DNA of 64,000 nt, from NCBI GenBank assembly GCA_964017155.1, contig OZ024857.1, positions 15,107,896 through 15,171,895 of the forward strand. The letters run 5' to 3'. Below, piece after piece: positions 20,823 through 62,504 of this stretch. Both the position numbers and the translations under genes were made by a program. The stretch comes from Oasisia sp. SBJ-2009 (taxonomy: Eukaryota; Annelida; Polychaeta; Sabellida; Siboglinidae). The notes under the pieces were generated by a model. It saw only the letters and a program-made list of their open reading frames with translations. It was not told the DNA's origin and searched no databases. Every line of letters starts with the position of its first letter. Position 1 is the stretch's first letter.

Positions 20823-23800
20823 ATGATCACTCTGAAGAAGAAACTTCAGCAGAAGAAGGATCACATACCAGACAACCGTGTTTCCATCAGAGACAAGCTC
20901 TTGGTCCAAGGTCATAGTTCAAGGCCACCTAAGTGGTGTCCATTTTTCGTTTTGTAATGGTAATTTCCATGCACTGCTGTATTATTACTTCCCAGTACAA
21001 TTTTAGATGAGAAAATGGACAAATGCTATAAAAATATGTGACACCAAATGGACTTATTTAAAGTTGATGAATGTAGGATTAATAGTGAATGTTTTCAAGG
21101 GATGTTAAAAACAGAAGAAAATTACAATTTCAGTGCTGACAAGTTTATAAAGAAAATTATACATTAGATAACAGCATTGTTAAGCCCAGAGATGTATGAC
21201 TGAATAATTGGAATTTTGAGATGTAAAAATTTTGAGATGTAAGATCATTGGCATTTGCATCAATGTGTTCTATCTTTGGTTTGTCAGAAGTACAAGAGAT
21301 GGAACAACACACTCCCCACACTTGCATGGTTCACTTTGATGACCCAAACAAGCTGCATCAGTTCACCCTGACCATCACTCCAGACTCTGGGTACTGGTGT
21401 GGAGGGAAGTTTGTCTTTTCGATAGAAGTACTAGAAGACTATAACATTTTGGTAAGTCTCAAGATTCAAAGATTCAAAAAACTTTACTGTCCGTTTAAAA
21501 AACATAGCTTTATATAGAGACCCGCCCACCCATCATTTGGATGAGTAAAAACGAATATGGATGGGTAGAAATATGAGTGGATGGGTGGTGGATGGGTAAG
21601 AAAATGAAGGAGCAAAAAAAGTTTTCCAAACCCATAGATATTGTTAGTTATGCCTTGAAAGTGAGTGTAAATGGTGTCATATGTGTTTGTAGCCCATTTC
21701 AGGTCATCAGGCACATTTGAAAGTTTGTAAACTAGCTTAACAGTTAACATCCATGTGTCCACCAAAACATGTGTGACTGGCAATAATTTTATCCTGCATA
21801 AAGCCCTGCATATGAGGCATTCTGTGGGCAAGTTGATAGATTAGTTAGTTCATCAGTTTTAACATTATGTTTTTATATGCAAGAGTAAATACCTTGACAT
21901 TGACAGTTATAATTCCATGTTCTGTGATTTTCAGGATGCTTTAATGGCAATCACTGTTTTTAGAAACTATTTGCAATGGTCTATTTTACCTTTAGTACTG
22001 TTATTTACCTGTACTACAGATACACATATTAAAAGATACTTTCAAAGTATTTGTGTTGCTTTTTCACATTTTTATGTAGGATAAACCAGAGTATTTGTGC
22101 CAGCCCTGACTCCAGTGTTATCTCTTTCAGCCTCCAAAAGTGCGTTGTCTAACACGGATATGGCATCCGAATATAACAGAAGACGGTGAAGTGTGTTTAT
22201 CATTACTACGACAGAACTCATTAGATAGTATGGGTGAGTATTTGAATTGTTTATGTGGTATTTACTAGCTAAAATATCCATCCTATGACTTGATATTTGA
22301 CAAGTGTCTCTAGTCAATTATATTTGTGATTATGTCAGAAACCATTTGACCTTGCAACACTTCTCAACGCTACAGATGTTTTCGTAACTTTTCTAAGATT
22401 TTTTTCAAATTATGTGAAATCCTTCCACATAATTTGAACAGTCACAAAACAAAAAACAACAACTGATAATGACCAATAACCCACAGCGACTGAAGAAATA
22501 ATTGGTTTCTTCTTGATATCGTGTTGAACCCTTGAAAGTTAGAGGCGCCCTTGATGCAAGCAGCTTAGAAGGAAAAGCTGAACTGTTCCACACATGCACC
22601 CAAGACATGCACGCATGTACCACCATTGCAGACACACGCGTATTCACACATCACGTCATCATTTAAGTTGTGGGCATTGATCCATGTACACATAAATTAC
22701 ACTTATTGGAATTCACAAGTCGATTGCATAACATGATGTGCTGGCACTATGGAGTCTGCAAAGACATTTTCTGCTTACAGATGTGCCTGATCAGTGATTT
22801 GTCAGGATTATAAGTTTCACGTGTACAGTGTATAGTTTATGTTTCTGCTTTCAGTGATTTATATCACTAGCTCTCATGTCACAAAGAGTAAAATCAATTA
22901 CGTCAAATTCATCAATGTGCATCACTGTTTTCAGGCTGGGCTCCAACACGTCGGCTAAAAGACGTCGTGTGGGGCTTAAATTCACTCTTTTCAGTAAGTA
23001 GTAGTCAGGTTTATTATGTATTTGTGTCATTTTTGAGATTTGTAATCCCGTACATTTTTGGAAACGTTATCTAAACCTGAAAACCAAAGTTTAAAATAAA
23101 AAAATTGTTATCTGAACCGTATGGATCTGACTATGTTTAAAGTTTCTGTTCCTACAGGTGATTATTGCTATGCCAAATGAGAAGTGGTAAAATTGGGATA
23201 ATTGTAAAATTTGCAATTGATATGCCAAATGAGAAGTGGTAAAATTGGGATAATTGTAAAATTTGCAATTGAAGGTACACCTGTAATCTTTGTAGATCTG
23301 TGTATGTAATTAAGCGCATCCGTCTAATTGCTTAAAGTGATTACTTGATGATTTTATAATCATCGTTTGTTGATGCAAGCAGCTCTGTTAACAGTACTAA
23401 TTGTCTATACTGCAGTTTGTCGGCACTTTTTAATATGAGATTGTGTTGTAGGATCTATTAAATTTTGACGACCCATTAAACGTGGCAGCCTCAGAACACT
23501 ATGAACGGGACAAGGTGAGGGTTTGTTCTCATTTGTCAAAACCTTTCAAATACATTCCCGCATGTCTGGTGGTAATGCCACTGATGTCCTCACCCACATG
23601 TATCACTTTCATTGGTGTTATCTCTCATCTGTCGTGTCCTTAGATAGTGTGCCGTTTGGAAGTTTCTTCCAATGTTATGCATGATCGCTGTCATATAGCA
23701 GTGGTGACATCATGTTGCAAAATTCTAAAGTTCCAGTCGCAAAGTTTAAAAAACTTACAGTGTCACAGATTGGGGGGTTTGGTCAACCTAACACATCACT

Positions 23801-25142
23801 GGGAAATACACTGATGCTATGGCAACACCTGTTCTCCCCTTCTTTCCGTATATGTCAGGTGTCTAGCTTCGATCCTGGTCCCCAGGTGAGGTTGCTGTTC
23901 CTCACTTGTCATCAGTTGAGGTTGCTGTTCCTCAATTGTCATCTGCTGAGGTTGCTGTTCCTCACTTGTCATCTGCTGAGGTTGTTGTTCCTCACTTGTC
24001 ATCTGCTGAGGTTGCTGTTCCTCACTTGTCATCTGCTGAGGTTGCTGTTCCTCACTTGTCATTTGCTGAGGTTGCTGTTCCTCACTTGTCATCTGTTGAG
24101 GTTGCTGTTCCTCACTTGTCATCTGCTGAGGTTGCTGTTCCTCACTTGTCATCTGCTGAGATTGTTGTTCCTCACTTGTCATCTGCTGAGGTTGCTGTTC
24201 CTCACTTGTCATCTGCTGAGGTTGCTGTTCCTCACTTGTCATCTGTTGAGGTTGCTGTTCCTCACTTGTCATCTGGTGAGGTTGTTGTTCCTCACTTGTC
24301 ATCTGCTGAGGTTGCTGTTCCTCACTTGTCATCTGCTGAGGTTGCTGTTCCTCACTTGTCATTTGCTGAGGTTGCTGTTCCTCACTTGTCATCTGCTGAG
24401 ATTGTTGTCCCTCACTTGTCATCTGCTGAGGTTGCTGTTCCTCACTTGTCATCTGCTGAGGTTGCTGTTCCTCACTTGTCATCTGCTGAGGTTGCTGTTC
24501 CTCACTTGTCATCTGCTGTTCTTTCCTGTCCACCACCATCTCATTCCCACCTGTCTTTAGCTCCCGTTTCCGGCCATCTGTCCCTGCCTTCAAATATCTC
24601 CTCCCGCAGTCCTCCCAGGTCCCGTCCAGGGACATCTAGGTCATTCTATGGTGTGGAATATATATTAATATACACTGTTGTTGTGCTTTTAAACGCCATT
24701 GTGGGTATTGGTTGTAAAAAGCCTTTTTGGGTTGCACAGAATCTTATATGCCACACCCGCTGTTTTGGTCCCAGATTCGGCATGAATCTACCAAACCTGG
24801 GATCACGATGGTCGCTGGCTAGGACTCTCCATCGTTACTAACATAGTTTCCCTTAGTAACACATCAGGTATTCCAACATGATTGTTATTTGCAAATTTTA
24901 AATATAAACGCATGCGAGGTATGCATATTGCCGAATCTGGACCCTGCCAAATCTGGGACCACCTCACAGGTACTGATGGGGTGGACAGAGGTTCCAGCCA
25001 ATACACAGGTCTAGATTTGTTTGAATTTTCCAATATAAACAGACCACGACAATACCAATTTCTGACCGTATATTTCTGCCCTTTGCAGGACGCGTTCATT
25101 GCTAAAGTGAAGGACTACGTGCAGCGTTATGCCAAGAGGTAG
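20823..25142 (+). CDS. UBE2F: NEDD8-conjugating enzyme UBE2F
   Basis: Six coding exons: 20823-20910, 21288-21451, 22131-22233, 22935-22993, 23452-23514, 25089-25142 (TAG). The total is 531 nt, 176 aa (vertebrate UBE2F is about 185). All introns are GT-AG and phases agree; exon 1 ends with a weaker GTCATA donor. The protein is a single UBC fold. It has a basic [12 protein letters not shown] start for docking, [30 protein letters not shown], an HPN motif at 96-98, the active-site Cys at about residue 106 in [26 protein letters not shown] and the C-terminal DYVQRYAKR. The family accepts NEDD8 from the E1 UBA3-NAE1 and, with RBX2, neddylates CUL5. UBE2F is preferred over UBE2M because of RDKLLV, the SLLRQNS loop and the C-terminus. 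A 5' non-coding exon is missing from this model. Confidence 0.95.
21505..21810 (+). mobile_element. Dispersed element D, copy 1
   Basis: About 300 bases matching 60062-60363 (inverted) and 60544-60843. It begins CATAGCTTTATATAGAGAC and ends GCATAAAGCCCTG. The ends are imperfect inverted repeats of each other (CA..GCTTTAT), suggesting a non-autonomous DNA element. It is located in UBE2F intron 2, just past the exon 2 donor. Confidence 0.65.
23171..23272 (+). repeat. 51-bp direct tandem duplication
   Basis: TGCCAAATGAGAAGTGGTAA and the following 30 bases occur twice back to back with no differences seen. It is in UBE2F intron 4, so it is recent and non-coding. Confidence 0.9.
23882..24513. repeat. 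30-bp minisatellite, about 21 copies
   Basis: Unit GTTGCTGTTCCTCACTTGTC plus ATCTGCTGAG, about 21 head-to-tail copies with only scattered substitutions, in UBE2F intron 5. Because 30 is divisible by three, long open frames run through it on both strands ([10 protein letters not shown] and [10 protein letters not shown] type). These are artefacts of the unit. Confidence 0.95.
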
Positions 25143-25235
25143 ACAACCAGTGGATGACACAGCGAGGACACCAAAGTGCAGTATTTGACGAGTGACAGTC
25201 CACACCGAGTGGACCAAACACTTTTTGCATAGCAC

Positions 25236-25400
25236 ACCTGGTACTCGCCTGTACCCGTGTGGTACTCACATGGTACTCGCCAGGTACACACCCGGTACTT
25301 GACTGATTCGCAACTGGTACTCGCCATGTGGCACTCGCCTGATACATGCGTGGTACTCGCCTGGTACTGACGCGGTACTTGCCTGGCATACACCCGATAC
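25236..25400 (+). repeat. Degenerate GGTACTCGCC repeats in the UBE2F 3' UTR
   Basis: About eight imperfect 16-22 base units built on TGGTACTCGCC begin about 95 bases after the UBE2F stop codon. They would be transcribed. GTAC is a palindrome, so single-stranded copies could pair with each other. Confidence 0.75.
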
Positions 25401-25970
25401 CTTCCTGCCATACGGTGAGGCTGACTCTGTGATTCAGTGCTTGCTGCTCCCACGTCTACAGTGTCGACCCATGTACATTACCCGTGCTTTTATTATCAAC
25501 GCTCGCTGTGCAAAGTGTTGTGACATAGACAATGTGGATGTTTCTTCTGCTCAAGTGCAATTCTGACCTTTGAACTGTGTGCTTAGTTTTGTGTGTTTTT
25601 TGTTGACCGATTTATATTGGATTTTTTTTGCTTTGACTCGGTCTGATCATCAGGGTGTATCCTTTGGCTGGACCGTACCAACAGGAAAGCTGCTGTTTTA
25701 AGGTATACACAAAACATTACTTGTTTGGCTAATGCTATTATTTTTGGATTAATTACCATCTATGATTGCTGTCTTAATGGCATGGTATTAATGATAGGGT
25801 TGTAACAATTATGTTTCAATTACGAGTGTTCTTGTTCAGTTTGAAGAAATTAAATTATGAAATGTGTACACCATTTCAGAATATTCAAACGTAGGTTGCT
25901 AAACGAGTAGATGTTTTCCTGCATTTAGGTACACCCTGCTATTTAATATTTCACACAAATCCAACCTGTA

Positions 25971-25976
25971 AATAAA
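25971..25976 (+). terminator. Candidate UBE2F polyadenylation signal
   Basis: AATAAA followed by a TGT-rich stretch about 25 bases on. It would give an 830-base 3' UTR. No earlier canonical hexamer was noticed after the stop. Confidence 0.4.
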
Positions 25977-25999
25977 CTTCAATAAGTCACTCTGTATCA

Positions 26000-28100
26000 G
26001 CATTGTTTGTAGTAATATATATATATATATGTCTGATTATTATTGATTTATTAGGTAAATTAAATAATCGCACAATTAATCAACAAATGAACACATGAGT
26101 TTTGTTATGGTCAATGGCGTTGTGCTGTTTAAAAATACATGGTCATGTTAACGTGTTTATTTAACACGTTTATTACTGTAAACAACTCAACACCTGTTCT
26201 TTCTGTTTTGGATCACGTTTGCTAAATACTGACACTTTTCAAACAAGAAATGAAGGTCCTTTACCAACATATAAAACCTTTCAAGACGTGTATTTGCAAA
26301 CAAATTGTCGTATTTATAATGCCTATACGTGGTAATGTATGATACCAAATCATGCTGAATTTGCTTTGTTTTTGCATAAATTTATCCTTCAGCAAATATA
26401 AAATTTGCAAATGGAGAACTTGAAAGAAAACTAGTGTTTCGTTACTAAATCTATGACAATTTCTTCATGTGAATTATTTTCAAACATTTCCTTGAAGGTT
26501 TTCAGTGTTAACTATCTGTAGTTGTATATGTACTTTCACTGTTGATGCTTCCAGTTTAGCATGTAAGATTGAAAAGTGCCTAACTCTGTCGCACTTGCTT
26601 TGTTTGTTGTCATCCGAACTAACTTGAATGGGTTTAGGCTAGATCAGTGTAGGCATCAGCCCTAAAGATTAAATAATTCGCTGTGCACAAAAGTGACAGT
26701 AGATATCACGGAAACTTGTTTAATCCTGCATGTTCCGTCTTGGGATCCACGAGAGAGAAAAAATTGATGTAACAGATATATAAGTGAAAGCATAGTTATC
26801 TACTGTAGATTGTTTGAGTCTTAGCAAAATCCTAAAGAAAATCAATTATTGTCAGTAAATGAGCAGTGCATTGTTGTGGCGGATTTAGATATTCTGTTAG
26901 TCTTATTTGTGAAGCATGGGTGCATTGCAAGCAAGATGCTCCCGTTTATTTTGCTCTTCCATTTTGATAGGTTGGTGTTGCTTGCTATGATGATATTTTT
27001 ATTTTCATAATTATTTATGCCTATCTGACGCAACGTTGTGACTGAAGACAAAGTCGTAATAAAAGACATTTTATTGACTGACTTGTTGTCAAGTTTCAAG
27101 TATGTGGAAGTAAACGTGAAAATAACAAGAAGCCTGAAATAGCAGCCTAAGTTTTCAGCAGGTCCAGGTTTACCAGCAGATCTAATAAAACTATCGAAAC
27201 ACTCTCACTGCAATTACAGTGTGTATTAGGTGGACACACAACATCCTCCTGTACAATCTCACATGAACACATCGCTTGTTGCAATAACAACTCATACTAA
27301 TAAATAAATAATAATAAAAAATATTACAGACAATATTCAAAGTACAACATACATCACATCAATGCCTCGATGGCTGCAACCTCTTTCCACTTTTGGACAT
27401 AAACAACCACCTGTTTTAACACCTACTTACTACAATGCATGTGCATTCAAGTTCCATACATTTATCAGTTTTTGACCAAATCTGTTATCTTAAAAAAAAG
27501 GCCTTTTCTCAAATGCTGCCTGTTAGAATGTTGACAAGCATGTCTTGACAAGCCATAAAGGTGACATCAAATAAAATTATAACAATCGTTTTACAAAAGA
27601 ACTATTCAGTCGAGACAAGCTGGACTAAGTTGACAAGTTAACTAAATTAATGGCCACGTATGGAGCACATCGTTAATGGTGATTTGTGATTTCATACAAG
27701 AGCCAATGTTTGATAAAGAACTAGCATGGTTTAATGCACTGGAACCTTCTAACCAAATCTAGGACAGGGTCACCAGATCTGTAACACTCCTCTGTGTATA
27801 CACGTTTGGTCCTCTGTGGTCCACTGTACATGTCCACTTGGTCCTCTGTAAATACACACTTGGTCCTCTGTAAAAACACACCTGGTCCTCGGTAAATATA
27901 CACTTGGTCTTGTGTACACACGTTTGGTAATTTGTACATGTATACTGATCGGTTTTCTAAATTGTCCCGTCATTTTCTGCCAGTGATGTGTTGTTTGTAG
28001 ACCTGGGAAAGGAAGATTCTTCCCATATCATTTGAATTAGCCAGAATCTCAACAGGAAGTTGTTTTTTTCCCAGAATGCTCTCACACTGGGGTGCATTGT
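26000..28100. other. Tail-to-tail intergenic region (UBE2F / ULK4 3' ends)
   Basis: No coding frame recognised. It contains a short (TA)n near 26018. A degenerate array of about 30-base units (CACTTGGTCCTCTGTAAATA type) lies at 27785-27945. The sequence TTTTACAAAAGAACTATTCA near 27590 recurs at about 28377. ULK4 3' UTR and polyadenylation must lie in the right half; reverse-complement AATAAA occurs near 27070 and 26943, and neither is distinctive. Confidence 0.5.
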
Positions 28101-56758
<28,658 letters not shown>

Positions 56759-57399
56759 CTGAAATTAAAACATTTAAAATGTTTATTGTAAAAAAAATTA
56801 TGTTGACTTTCGTCTAGAAGTAAAATGTAATTCATGGATGATGGATATATATAGCCATTAGGCAGTGAGATAAGTAAACATGAATAAGTCACTTGTGAAG
56901 AAACACTGAAATTAACTGAATGTGTTTCTGTCTCTGACATGGTAGACAGTGTAACTTACAAGTCTGTGAATGTTGCTTTGTTTTTCTGACAGTGACAGTC
57001 ACTGTGACTGTGAGTCAGTTCACAAGTTACATTTCATTTGCATCTGTTTTTAGAAAAGAAACTTACACCGTAATGTTTAATTGTGTTCAATGGCATTAAA
57101 GTTTCTTTGTGTCTTACTTGTTTTAGGTTGATATAAATGACATCATTCTTACTCATAGTTTATTTAATTATTTATAATTTATTAAGACTTAAGTTGATAT
57201 AATATCTGTTTTCACATACACTGTCACTGTCTCTATAAGGCACAGTAATAGACTAGTAAAATATTAACGACACATTACAGTCAAGTAATGCCATTGGTGT
57301 AATACTCAGGTAATCCTATGGTTTTTGCCAAGTATCTTATAGATAGATAGACGGTGAGACACGCTTGCGCCCATATAAAATTAAAAGCCGGGCGATAAT

Positions 57400-58450
57400 A
57401 CAACCGCTTCTGTTAACTTACTGATCATGCCGACAACCGAGATAGAAATATGCGATTGTGGGTGGATAGAATATGCCACATAATCAAAGCAGTTTAATCA
57501 CCATATGACACACACTATTACGCAATGCTGTCATGTGTCAACAGAATGCACATGTTTGCTAACATTTCAGAGCGTCGCATCGTATCCATACAAACGGAAA
57601 CATTCCAATATCCCAACGATGACTATAACGACTCGTTTCATTGGATGTTGAAACTCGCGGAACTTGCAATCATCCAACCAAACGGTGCATAACAAACTTC
57701 GCGCGGGCGTCATGTGGAGGTCGTCCTGTCCCATCAAAGAAAGCACCGACAAAAGGGGTAGAGTCGAAGGCCCATTCACGAACTGGCTCACATTAGAATC
57801 ACGGTTGCGTGACGGATTGCTGAGTTTTGAATATTACTCCACGTTGTCGATCCACGTGGTTTCTGCCAAATCGAAGTTTTCGTTTCTTTCGTTACAAACG
57901 CACTGACATTGCCGAGCGGTGGAACTTTTCATCATTCTCGGATGCGCACTTTTCTGACACGTTGTATGTACATTTTTTTCTCGCTCAAGACGAGTTTGTC
58001 AAGACAAATGTCCCATCCATTTCAAGCACGTGCCGAGTGCATTGGCGCATGACTGGACCACCGGCATTGTGAATGAATGAATGGATTTCATTCAACGTCG
58101 GCATTGTATCGCGGCCCGCCATTACATCATTTCGCAACCTCCCAACAGTGGCTACAACTACAAGAACATGTAGTGACTTTGAATTTGAAGCAAGCATCAA
58201 CAACTAGTGAACCTAGTTAAGCCAAGTGACTACACGTTTACACAGCTACGGACCGAACATTTGAATAGTATTTCATCGAACGAGCATGTAATCTAAGACC
58301 GACCACAACCGAAACATTGTTATTGTTGATTACTAACTAAACTTAACAACAGTCAACTGTCAAGTCTGAGACTGAGAGATAACAAATCTTCAGAATTCCT
58401 ACTGACGTAAGGTTGAAAACGATCGAAGGTTCCAAGCAGTGCGTGTGAGT
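57400..58450. promoter_or_regulatory. CpG-denser region, probable ULK4 promoter, possibly bidirectional
   Basis: CpG dinucleotides are clearly commoner here than in the flanking AT-rich DNA. On the minus strand, a GTAAGT donor at 57416-57421 would end a 5' UTR exon of ULK4. On the plus strand, a GTGAGT donor at 58444 could end the first exon of a gene running toward 62 kb. Short open frames occur on both strands, but none is conserved to my knowledge. Confidence 0.35.
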
Positions 58451-60060
58451 ATCATTTATATTTACAATAATAAATCTGAATGAATAAATATATGGTGTGA
58501 TTGAACAATGCTCAAGATTACTCTAGTCTTAGTGACATATAATGATATATATTATAGTGTACATACCTAAGGCTAAGGCTAAGCCGAGGTTGCATGGCTT
58601 CAGGTATAATTAGCTCGGTGTTCAATAATTTTGTAAACGCTTTACACGCTTGCTCGCACACATGCATGCAGCCAATGCCAGCCATGCATGTGCACACGAT
58701 CACACCAATATATTATGCACAAATGTATGCACATTGTTAACGATCATGTTTATTAAATGCAGTTTTCAGGATCGCATTTAAATACAACTGCTTGTTTGAA
58801 ATATTCTCTATGTACAAACATTTTGGTTGAATACATTTGGTTGAATTTACATTTGAATAAATGTCTCATTTTGTTTTATATTACATATCTGTGGTTTCTG
58901 TGTATTTGGAACAAAACTCAAAATCATCTCTAAATGAGTTGTCAGGTGGCATGTCGGAGGTAGTGGGGGTGTAGACTTAGGCAGTATTTTTGTGTGTATA
59001 ATGTTAACTCCCTTCTGGGCAGTTCTGGCTTTCCAAAATTAGCTCAGATACAATAGTCAAATCCAAGGTGCAAGTTTATTTTTAGTCACAGTTCTATAAA
59101 TAGATGCACAGACACATTATTTGCTCACTGTTCTTCTTAAAAGAGGACATGTCACTGGATGTTGCAAGAATGTGAGACTGTTATGTAACTAGTATGAACA
59201 GAAACAATATAAACTATTACAACATCAAATACCAGTGGGCCACATCCAATTGGGCAATTCCATGAAAAAGTGGATCGCCTGTCATTTAATTAAATAATTG
59301 TACAATTTGCAATTTTTCAAGTGTACTGATAGAGGGCATACTTAGCACCTATTACCTTAGTATACTGAGACTAATGCAAAATCATATTTTTGCACGTCCT
59401 GACTCCTGACATTGCTGTGCATCATGCGCCTGGACAATTTACCTGTCCAAATAGTCTGCAGTTGACAGTTCTCCCACGAAAAACCTTAACACCAAGCACG
59501 ATTGGCAGTGGCAACATCTAAAAATATGACCAAACTGTTAAATTTATTACCCTTCTAAAACGCTTACCTGCTTCTGGCTGATTCAGCTCATCACAAATGT
59601 GGGGTGTCACCATTAGTTTAGCTAAGTGGGTTGAAATAGAGGGTTGCATGTCTCACCTTGTATTTTGGGTAAAGTACATGCACCTGAATATCATCAATAG
59701 AAAAAAAATCATAATTTCAGATATAAACTAAACTGAGCTGGTTTATAATTGTATTTCATCATCACATTATTCCTGAATATGGATAATTTTTGGAGGAAGC
59801 CAACCGGATACATTTTGGAAGCCGCAAAGATCTGGACAATTAGTTTAAAGGGACCTACCAAAAATCAATATTTTTTAGGGAAATACATTGTTAATTTTGT
59901 ATTGCCAGTCATGCAAAATGTGATATTTTCTGTTTGAATACTCATGGGATAAGAACACAATGATGAAGTTCACATAAATCAGCCAGGTGGCAGCAGCATC
60001 TCATTAGTTAACAGTCCTTGTTCTAGTCTTGCTGGTAACCATTTTACTTTCAGTCAACTC
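58450..60060. other. No gene seen
   Basis: AT-rich; no recognisable frame, repeat family or RNA. A palindromic TGCATGCA-rich spot lies near 58660-58690. Confidence 0.5.
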
Positions 60061-60061
60061 A

Positions 60062-60363
60062 GGGCTTTATGCAGGATCACATTTTTGCCAGTCACACATG
60101 TTTTGGTGGACACATGGATGTTAACTGTTACGCTAGTTTGCAAACTTTAAGAGTGTTTGACAACACTACACATGCACATTCATGTGACTGTATAGTGACA
60201 CCATACTTACACTGACTTTTGAGGCATAACCGATAATATCTATGGTTTTGGCAGACAATTTTTTCTCCTTCATTTTTTTACCCGTCCATCCATATTTTTA
60301 TTCATTCACACCGGATTTTACCCGTGCAAATGACAGGTGGACAGGTCTCTGAATAAGGCTATG
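60062..60363 (-). mobile_element. Dispersed element D, copy 2 (inverted)
   Basis: Reverse complement of the copies at 21505 and 60544. Starts AGGGCTTTATGCAGGATCAC and ends GGTGGACAGGTCTCTGAATA. It contains a small insertion (TTTGACAACACTACACATGC) relative to the others. Confidence 0.7.
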
Positions 60364-60543
60364 AGCCAACTTGTCTGGATAAGTAATAAAAGAAGGTCAT
60401 AATATGTACATAGGACTTATGTATTTGTAACCATTATTTTTAAAATAACTATTTAATTCTCAGTAGTCATGTGTAGCTTGAATTGAAAAGTCAGCCAGAG
60501 CAAATATAGCAAGTTTTAGTAATTAACCAGATAGGTTACATCC

Positions 60544-60843
60544 ATAGCTTCATGTAGAGTCTGAGACCTGTCCACCTGTCATTTGGATGGGTAAAAACGA
60601 ATATGGACGGGCAGAAATATGGGTGGACGGGTAAAAAATGAGGGAGCAAAAAAAGGTCTTTCAAAACCATAGATATTGTTAGTTATGCCTTGAGAGTGAG
60701 TATAAATGGTGTCATGTGTGTTTGTAGTCCATTTCAGGTCATCATGCACATTTGTCAGTTTGTAAACTGGCTTAACAGTTAACATCTATGTGTCCACCAA
60801 AACGTGTGTGACTAGTAATAATTTAATCCTGCATAAAGCCCTG
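60544..60843 (+). mobile_element. Dispersed element D, copy 3
   Basis: Shares CATAGATATTGTTAGTTATG, TTTCAGGTCATCA, CTTAACAGTTAACAT and GTGTCCACCAAAAC with copy 1. It is 180 bases from copy 2 in opposite orientation, so the pair forms a large inverted repeat. Confidence 0.7.
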
Positions 60844-60849
60844 GTTACA

Positions 60850-62330
60850 TCTTTAATGAGTGTCCAGTATTTTGTGCTGGGACAACCGAGAGATCATATA
60901 AATAGGAGTGATCACAAATATAGGCAGAAGCTTGACCAGTGTAGTCATACATTATGTAATCAGCAGAGATCGTGTCGCGATAATAATATTGTACTCCCTG
61001 CGTCTGAGGTCATATCCATATTTATCATTTTCTATGACAGAAACTCCTCTGAATAAGCACGTGTGCCATCAAGGCTGTACCGAAACCATAAAATACCATT
61101 TATCTTTCTGTCGTGAATGCATTCCTGGCTTACTCATTGCACACACGAAATGCTAAAAGTTATAGCTAGCTGGGTCTCCTTTATGGTATAACACACCATC
61201 ACATTTTATAGCACCCAAATGTTGATACAGTTACAATATTGACCAGTGGTCAACTTTTCGACCCTCATGCATTTACACAATGATTGCAGGAAGGGTGGGC
61301 ATCTATCACTGACTGACCACATAAAAAAAGTCAGGCTAGTGTCAACTGCGGATGACACACGATGTATGCAAGACAGTGATTACTCATGTGCAGTCAGGTG
61401 TAGCACAAAGACCGTCCTTCAGGGAGCTGCACAGAAGGTCCTCATGTCCTCTGTTGGGCGATATTACCTATCATTGACAGTGACAGGTCGTCGACTCATG
61501 TTCGTTTTGTCCGTGCTGATATATAAACATAACGCCAAGGATCAAATTTGTAATTCAGAGTCGTGTAGATACTATGCTTGGTTGCTAGTTCTGTGCACAG
61601 ATACGTATGAGCAGGCAACCATATCTGCCATAGACGTCAAACAGTTTAACTGATATGTTATCGAGACATCGATTAATATCTGATATGTAATAATTTTATC
61701 TGATCCCAGTCAGATTATTTTATGATAGATATCCCATGGTTTAGTCTTTGTTCTGAGCCATGATTTGACAATGGCTTGTTGGTATATATTGTATAATAAA
61801 TGTTTCAAGGGCATAAATTACACTATTCTAGTTCTGAAATTAAAGGGAAACGGTTTGAATAATAATAATATTATTATATATATCATCTATAATACAGCTG
61901 TATATTAATTTTTAATTTAATGTAAAATATATTTTTGGTAGAATTTGTTATTGGTTATTTCTGGTAAATAGGTTTTTATTTTCATTTTGAAATTATTTAA
62001 TTATTTAAATAGTGTGTATTTGAGTAGTAGACACATGCATACTCATAGAGACGCATGCACGCACGCACGCATGCACGCACACGCTCACAGACACACACAA
62101 TACGTGACCTTGCATGTGGTAAATATATATATAATTATATAAATTATTACTGTAGAATAATTTCTATTTGTAAGGATAAAAAATACCATCTGCAGTATGA
62201 CACATACATTCGATACCCAGAAATATTTCCACTTATTACATAACAAATGAATTAATATGCATGCACGTGTGACAACAATGCAGAATGGCATGCAAGAAGT
62301 ACAGTGTTCTGTGTGAGGGGAGTTCTTCAC
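60850..62330. other. No gene assigned
   Basis: A 135-codon plus-strand frame at 61246-61653 has ordinary composition but no motif or homology that I recognise, and no splice or start context supports it. The rest is AT-rich, with a GCAC/CACG-type microsatellite near 62050-62100. Confidence 0.4.
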
Positions 62331-62332
62331 AG

Positions 62333-62500
62333 CCCCGAACCCTGTGGGAGTGACCTTGATCCTGGTGGACCCAGACTGTCCCAGTGGCGTACCTGCCACA
62401 GAGCACATAGACATTACACACACTCCCAGTGCAGGTGTCATAACACCTGCTGGTGGCTTCACTGCTATTTACTGTCTGTCAGTGTCATGCACAGCCCAGG
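62333..62500 (+). CDS. Candidate internal exon of an unidentified plus-strand gene
   Basis: An acceptor TTCTTCACAG at 62323-62332 and a donor CAGG/GTAGGA at 62501 bracket 168 bases, open in phase 1-1 (a symmetric exon). The exon encodes NPVGVTLILVDPDCPSGVPA through TAIYCLSVSCTAQG. The end faintly resembles a WD40 strand (IYCLSVS), but I cannot name the protein. An alternative is unspliced non-coding sequence. Composition is GC-richer than the flanks. Confidence 0.3.
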
Positions 62501-62504
62501 GTAG

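Noticed and set aside
23882..24513. CRISPR-like array
   Set aside because: Units are contiguous with no unique spacers, and the context is an animal intron.
23712..24841. Three long ORFs (272-311 aa) over the 30-bp array
   Set aside because: The unit length is divisible by three, so frames stay open on both strands. The peptides are pure repeats, the location is UBE2F intron 5, and there is no start or splice support.
57664..58203. Short ORFs on both strands near 57.6-58.2 kb
   Set aside because: CpG-rich and not conserved to my knowledge; better explained as promoter or 5' UTR sequence.
61246..61653. 135-aa ORF
   Set aside because: No recognisable motif, no splice context and ordinary length for chance in this stretch; left unassigned.
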